Origin: Lacrimispora indolis DSM 755 | Lineage (GTDB): Bacteria; Bacillota; Clostridia; Lachnospirales; Lachnospiraceae | Direction: 5' to 3' | DNA length: 64,000 nucleotides | Assembly (NCBI RefSeq): GCF_000526995.1 | Contig: NZ_AZUI01000001.1 | Coordinates: 5,002,001-5,066,000 of the forward strand | Shown here: positions 61,276 through 64,000 of the stretch, piece after piece | Position numbering within the stretch: the stretch's first letter is position 1 | How the letters are laid out: each line of letters begins with the position of its first letter | Translations under genes and position numbers: made by a program | Notes under the pieces: model-generated | The model's input: the letters and a program-made list of their open reading frames with translations, nothing else | Told to the model about the DNA's origin: nothing | Database searches by the model: none

Positions 61276-61538
61276 TTTGAAGTAAAAAGTCTTTTCCACA
61301 AATAATACATCTTTTACAAAAATAATATAAAATTAAATTTATTATTATTAAAAACATTAAAATATTACAATTATCTTTAAGATATTTCATTTATTATTGT
61401 CAAAAAATTCCATATACTTAAATAAATTTTTATATTATGACTTTGACTGTTTTTATGGAACATGTACATTCCTTTTAAGAGGAAGAAAATCAGGAAAATC
61501 ATTCATATAATTACTTTAATAAAAAGGAGGAATTTTGT
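61276..61538 (+). promoter_or_regulatory. A/T-rich upstream region of the PL8 gene
   Basis: No gene. A possible promoter is TTGACT (61443-61448) with TACATT (61465-61470, 16-base spacer), the latter overlapped by the near-palindrome GGAACATGTACATTCC (61457-61472), a possible operator. TTGTCA at 61397 is another candidate -35. Confidence 0.35.
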
Positions 61539-64000
61539 GTGAAGCAAAAGATTAGGAACAAATGGAAGCGAGTGACAAGCATGTGTCTTGCAATGCAGAT
61601 GATCATTACAGTTCCAGCTGCCGGACAGACGTTACCCAAAATATCCGGATCAGAAATATTAAACACAGGGCATTACGCTGCGGCCATTAATCCTACAGTG
61701 GGAGGGGGGAGTCTGTCACTATCAAAAAACAGCGATACGGCTTCGGCATGGAACACCATGGATGAAGCACTGATACCTGGAACAACCATGTTCTGGGAGG
61801 GGGAAAACCATTTTCGAGGGGCCGAAATCGCAACAGAAATGTCAATGAAGTCGCTTTCAGAAACCTACGGTGTGCAAGGAGTGAAGCTGGGGAATGAGGT
61901 TCATGGAGTAAAGTCATGGTTTTTATTTGGCAGCGAAATCCTTTGTGCAGGAGCAGGCCTCCAGGCACAAACAGAAAATAGCGGGCAGATCATAACCATT
62001 GTAGATAACATTCCGGTTACAAAGGATACAAAGCTGGCATTGACAAATCCCAGCAACGGATACCGGAATGTACTGACAGCAAGTGCAAACCAGGGAGTGT
62101 GGAGCTCCCTCATCAATACTCCGACCAAAGGAGTCCATACCCAGAGAAACTGGCTCAGCGCATCTGCTTTATCTGATAATAAGCTGGAATGGTCCTATGT
62201 ATTTGGAGATGGAGAGACTGGATCCCATCTTTCTGCCTCTAACGTATATTATCGGTTGAACACAAAAGAGTCTGATAAGGCCCGGTTAGCCGAATTTTTT
62301 ATTGCGCCAGGGGAGACCTACCAGTATACCATGGTCGCGGGTAAGACCACCTCCGATTATTCCAATTCAAGTCTGTACAGAACAGATGCAAGGCTGCTCA
62401 TGAATACACCGCAGATACAGGCCGCCTCCAGCACCGGAGAGGGGATTGTATCTGTAAACAAGTGGTCCTCCGGCAGCATCAGGCTGGATAATCAGGTAGT
62501 GCCATTGACAATGAATGAATGTATGGCACTTACTGTAAAAAAGGATCCTTCTACCGGCAACATAACCTTAAATATAGCAAAACCCGACAGCCAGAACGAT
62601 GGTTATCCGGAGGTAACATTGGAAACCCGTGGAACAAGAATATTAACAAACTCAAACCCAACGGCATTAGCAGAATCTGCTTTTAACTCCCAGATTTCCC
62701 TTAAATTTGATGCTTCCAAAATGGGAACAGAACCTGTGGTCCTGACGATTGAAGGAAAGGCTGCGGAAACAGTAACTGGAGATGCGATTGTTTTGGTAAG
62801 AGGAGAAGAAGGCAGGATCGAGAAACCGGATGAATTGTCCGGCAGCATACAGTGGGAAGTTAAAATTCCCAAAGGTGACGGGAACTATGTACGCAATGCA
62901 GGAAGCAGTAAAATTAAGAGAGAACTGCTGGAAGGCGAAACGGATGGAACCAGAAAAGCCGGAGATACTGATGGAAGCCACATTGCTTCTGTCAGAAAGC
63001 TTTCCGATGAAGGTGCACTGCTGACGGCAAATGAAAAAGGAGTCGTCACAGTATTGGCCACTGATGAAGGCGGAAAACAAAAAAAGTGGAACGTCACAGT
63101 CCTTTATGAAGATCCGGCAAATCTGCCTCAGGCAGAACCGGAAGATTACGAGATTATCCGCAAACGCTGGAAGGATTCCCTCATTGGAAATGACTTAACT
63201 GAACTTGATGGGGGCAGTGAGATCCTTGACGACATTCAAGCTCAGGCAAAATCTGCCTGGGAAGCATACGATTATAAAGGACAGAACTCCTGTGACAAAA
63301 TCCCCTGGCCGCAGGATGAAGGAGCTGCCGGCAACCCGGACATTCCTTTTGAGGATGATGCGGTAGAGTTTCGTCCGGCCTTTAAAAAGGTGCTGGCAAT
63401 GGCAAAGGCATATGCAGCCAAGGGTAACCTTTACTATCAAAATGATGAGCTGTTAAAGGATATGAAGCAGATCCTGAATTACCTGTGTTCCCGCTGTTAC
63501 TCATCAAAAACCCAAACAGATAACTGGTGGACATGGGAAATCGGCGTTCCCAAAGACTTAATTCCCATATTAGTCCTTTTATATGACCAGCTGACAGAGG
63601 AAGAAATCAGCCTTTATACCGAGGGACTATATTTCTTTCAGCCGGATCCTTATCATGAAGGCATCATTGGAACCGGAAGCACCCATGCCCAGGGATACCG
63701 GACGGCCCAGGGAGCTAATATTATTGACTGTTCAAGGATCGCCTTAGGGCTGGGAATTCTCAGAGAAGATAATGAGCTTGTTTACCTGGCTCAAAAAGCT
63801 TCTTCAGAGACCTTTATCATTCAGAGCCTGAAAGACAGTACCAAGATAGCAGATCAGGGCTATATCAGCGGTTTTTATGCAGACGGTTCTTATCTGGACC
63901 ATTCTCATGTGCCATATTTAGGATCCTACGGTATTGAGTTTCTTAAAGGCGGAGCAGGTATGCCGCCGCTATTTGCCGGAACACCATGGGAATATCCAAG
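61539..64000 (+). CDS. Secreted polysaccharide lyase family 8 protein, unusual domain order, 3' end outside
   Basis: The frame stays open from GTG 61539 (eight bases after AAAAAGGAGG) to the window edge, 820 codons. Signal peptide about 1-30. Residues about 40-370 look like the C-terminal beta-sandwich of PL8 lyases (SAWNTMDEALIPGTTM, VKSWFLFGSEILCAGAGL), followed by an Ig-like part (about 400-520). Only then comes the catalytic alpha-toroid with Trp663-Trp664, Asn727 (GAN), His788 and Tyr797 (DHSHVPYLGSYG), matching Asn349, His399 and Tyr408 of pneumococcal hyaluronate lyase. PL8 acts on hyaluronate, chondroitin or xanthan; which one cannot be told. Confidence 0.83.
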   Translation, partial: MKQKIRNKWKRVTSMCLAMQMIITVPAAGQTLPKISGSEILNTGHYAAAINPTVGGGSLSLSKNSDTASAWNTMDEALIPGTTMFWEGENHFRGAEIATEMSMKSLSETYGVQGVKLGNEVHGVKSWFLFGSEILCAGAGLQAQTENSGQIITIVDNIPVTKDTKLALTNPSNGYRNVLTASANQGVWSSLINTPTKGVHTQRNWLSASALSDNKLEWSYVFGDGETGSHLSASNVYYRLNTKESDKARLAEFFIAPGETYQYTMVAGKTTSDYSNSSLYRTDARLLMNTPQIQAASSTGEGIVSVNKWSSGSIRLDNQVVPLTMNECMALTVKKDPSTGNITLNIAKPDSQNDGYPEVTLETRGTRILTNSNPTALAESAFNSQISLKFDASKMGTEPVVLTIEGKAAETVTGDAIVLVRGEEGRIEKPDELSGSIQWEVKIPKGDGNYVRNAGSSKIKRELLEGETDGTRKAGDTDGSHIASVRKLSDEGALLTANEKGVVTVLATDEGGKQKKWNVTVLYEDPANLPQAEPEDYEIIRKRWKDSLIGNDLTELDGGSEILDDIQAQAKSAWEAYDYKGQNSCDKIPWPQDEGAAGNPDIPFEDDAVEFRPAFKKVLAMAKAYAAKGNLYYQNDELLKDMKQILNYLCSRCYSSKTQTDNWWTWEIGVPKDLIPILVLLYDQLTEEEISLYTEGLYFFQPDPYHEGIIGTGSTHAQGYRTAQGANIIDCSRIALGLGILREDNELVYLAQKASSETFIIQSLKDSTKIADQGYISGFYADGSYLDHSHVPYLGSYGIEFLKGGAGMPPLFAGTPWEYP

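Noticed and set aside
1-64000. One glycosaminoglycan-use locus joining the PTS IIB gene and the PL8 lyase
   Set aside because: They are 60 kb apart with unrelated housekeeping genes between them; any link is speculation.
1-64000. tRNA or rRNA genes
   Set aside because: No cloverleaf-like or rRNA-like stretch was found while reading the intergenic regions of both strands.

Overview
The window looks like chromosome of a low-to-mid GC Gram-positive anaerobe of the Clostridia, most probably Lachnospiraceae (Lacrimispora / former Clostridium cluster XIVa type). The basis is the gene order (miaB-mutS-mutL-miaA; radC-mreCD-mrdA-minCDE-rodA-mgsA; sepF; an endonuclease-type MutL without MutH), strong AGGAGG / AGAGGTGA ribosome binding sites, frequent TTG and GTG starts, near-consensus TTGACA-N17-TATAAT promoters and a glmS ribozyme. 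No rRNA, tRNA, phage, transposase or CRISPR array was seen.

Layout. 1-1.3 kb: 3' end of an unidentified gene, a PTS mannose-family IIB subunit and a broken OmpA/MotB C-terminus. 1.3-3.2 kb: an Lsa-type ABC-F ribosome-protection gene behind an attenuator-like leader. 3.3-12.2 kb: miaB, mutS, mutL, miaA, a PLP lyase and a small membrane protein. 12.3-21.7 kb: radC and the cell-shape / division-site operon. 21.8-28.9 kb: a small P-loop protein, a HlyD-like protein, the YggS PLP protein, sepF, aroB, lspA, rluD and a cytidylate-kinase-like gene. 29.1-37.7 kb: a complete yhf-type operon (regulator, PRD protein, YhfU, YhfT, an amidase-like enzyme, Php, YhfS, YhfX, YhfW). 37.8-40 kb: glmS on the minus strand with ribozyme. 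40.1-46.1 kb: a Ugp-type glycerophosphodiester importer with a phosphodiesterase and a HAD phosphatase. 46.2-49.5 kb: NlpC/P60 and LytR-CpsA-Psr envelope proteins. 49.7-52.2 kb: a Mef-like efflux gene and a convergent glutamate 2,3-aminomutase. 52.9-61.1 kb: a LacI-controlled operon with a PfkB kinase, GH4 phosphoglycosidase, an Fbp/Afu-type ABC importer and a TIM-barrel isomerase. 61.5-64 kb: the start of a secreted PL8 polysaccharide lyase with unusual domain order, cut by the window end.

How the genes work together. The repair and tRNA-modification genes and the shape/division genes are housekeeping. Accessory parts are transport-plus-catabolism modules. In the LacI operon, an importer of the type known in AfuABC to carry hexose phosphates sits beside a GH4 enzyme that acts on phosphorylated glycosides, with no PTS, suggesting uptake of already phosphorylated sugars. 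The yhf operon has two copies of one palindromic operator and an intact metallo-enzyme active site, but its substrate is unknown.

The least expected non-coding signal is a family of about 52-nt structured repeats, usually in tandem pairs with an exact or near 52-nt period, directly in front of the ribosome binding sites of mutL, mreD, the hlyD-like gene and aroB. Stem bases co-vary between copies, and the middle arm can pair either upstream or downstream.
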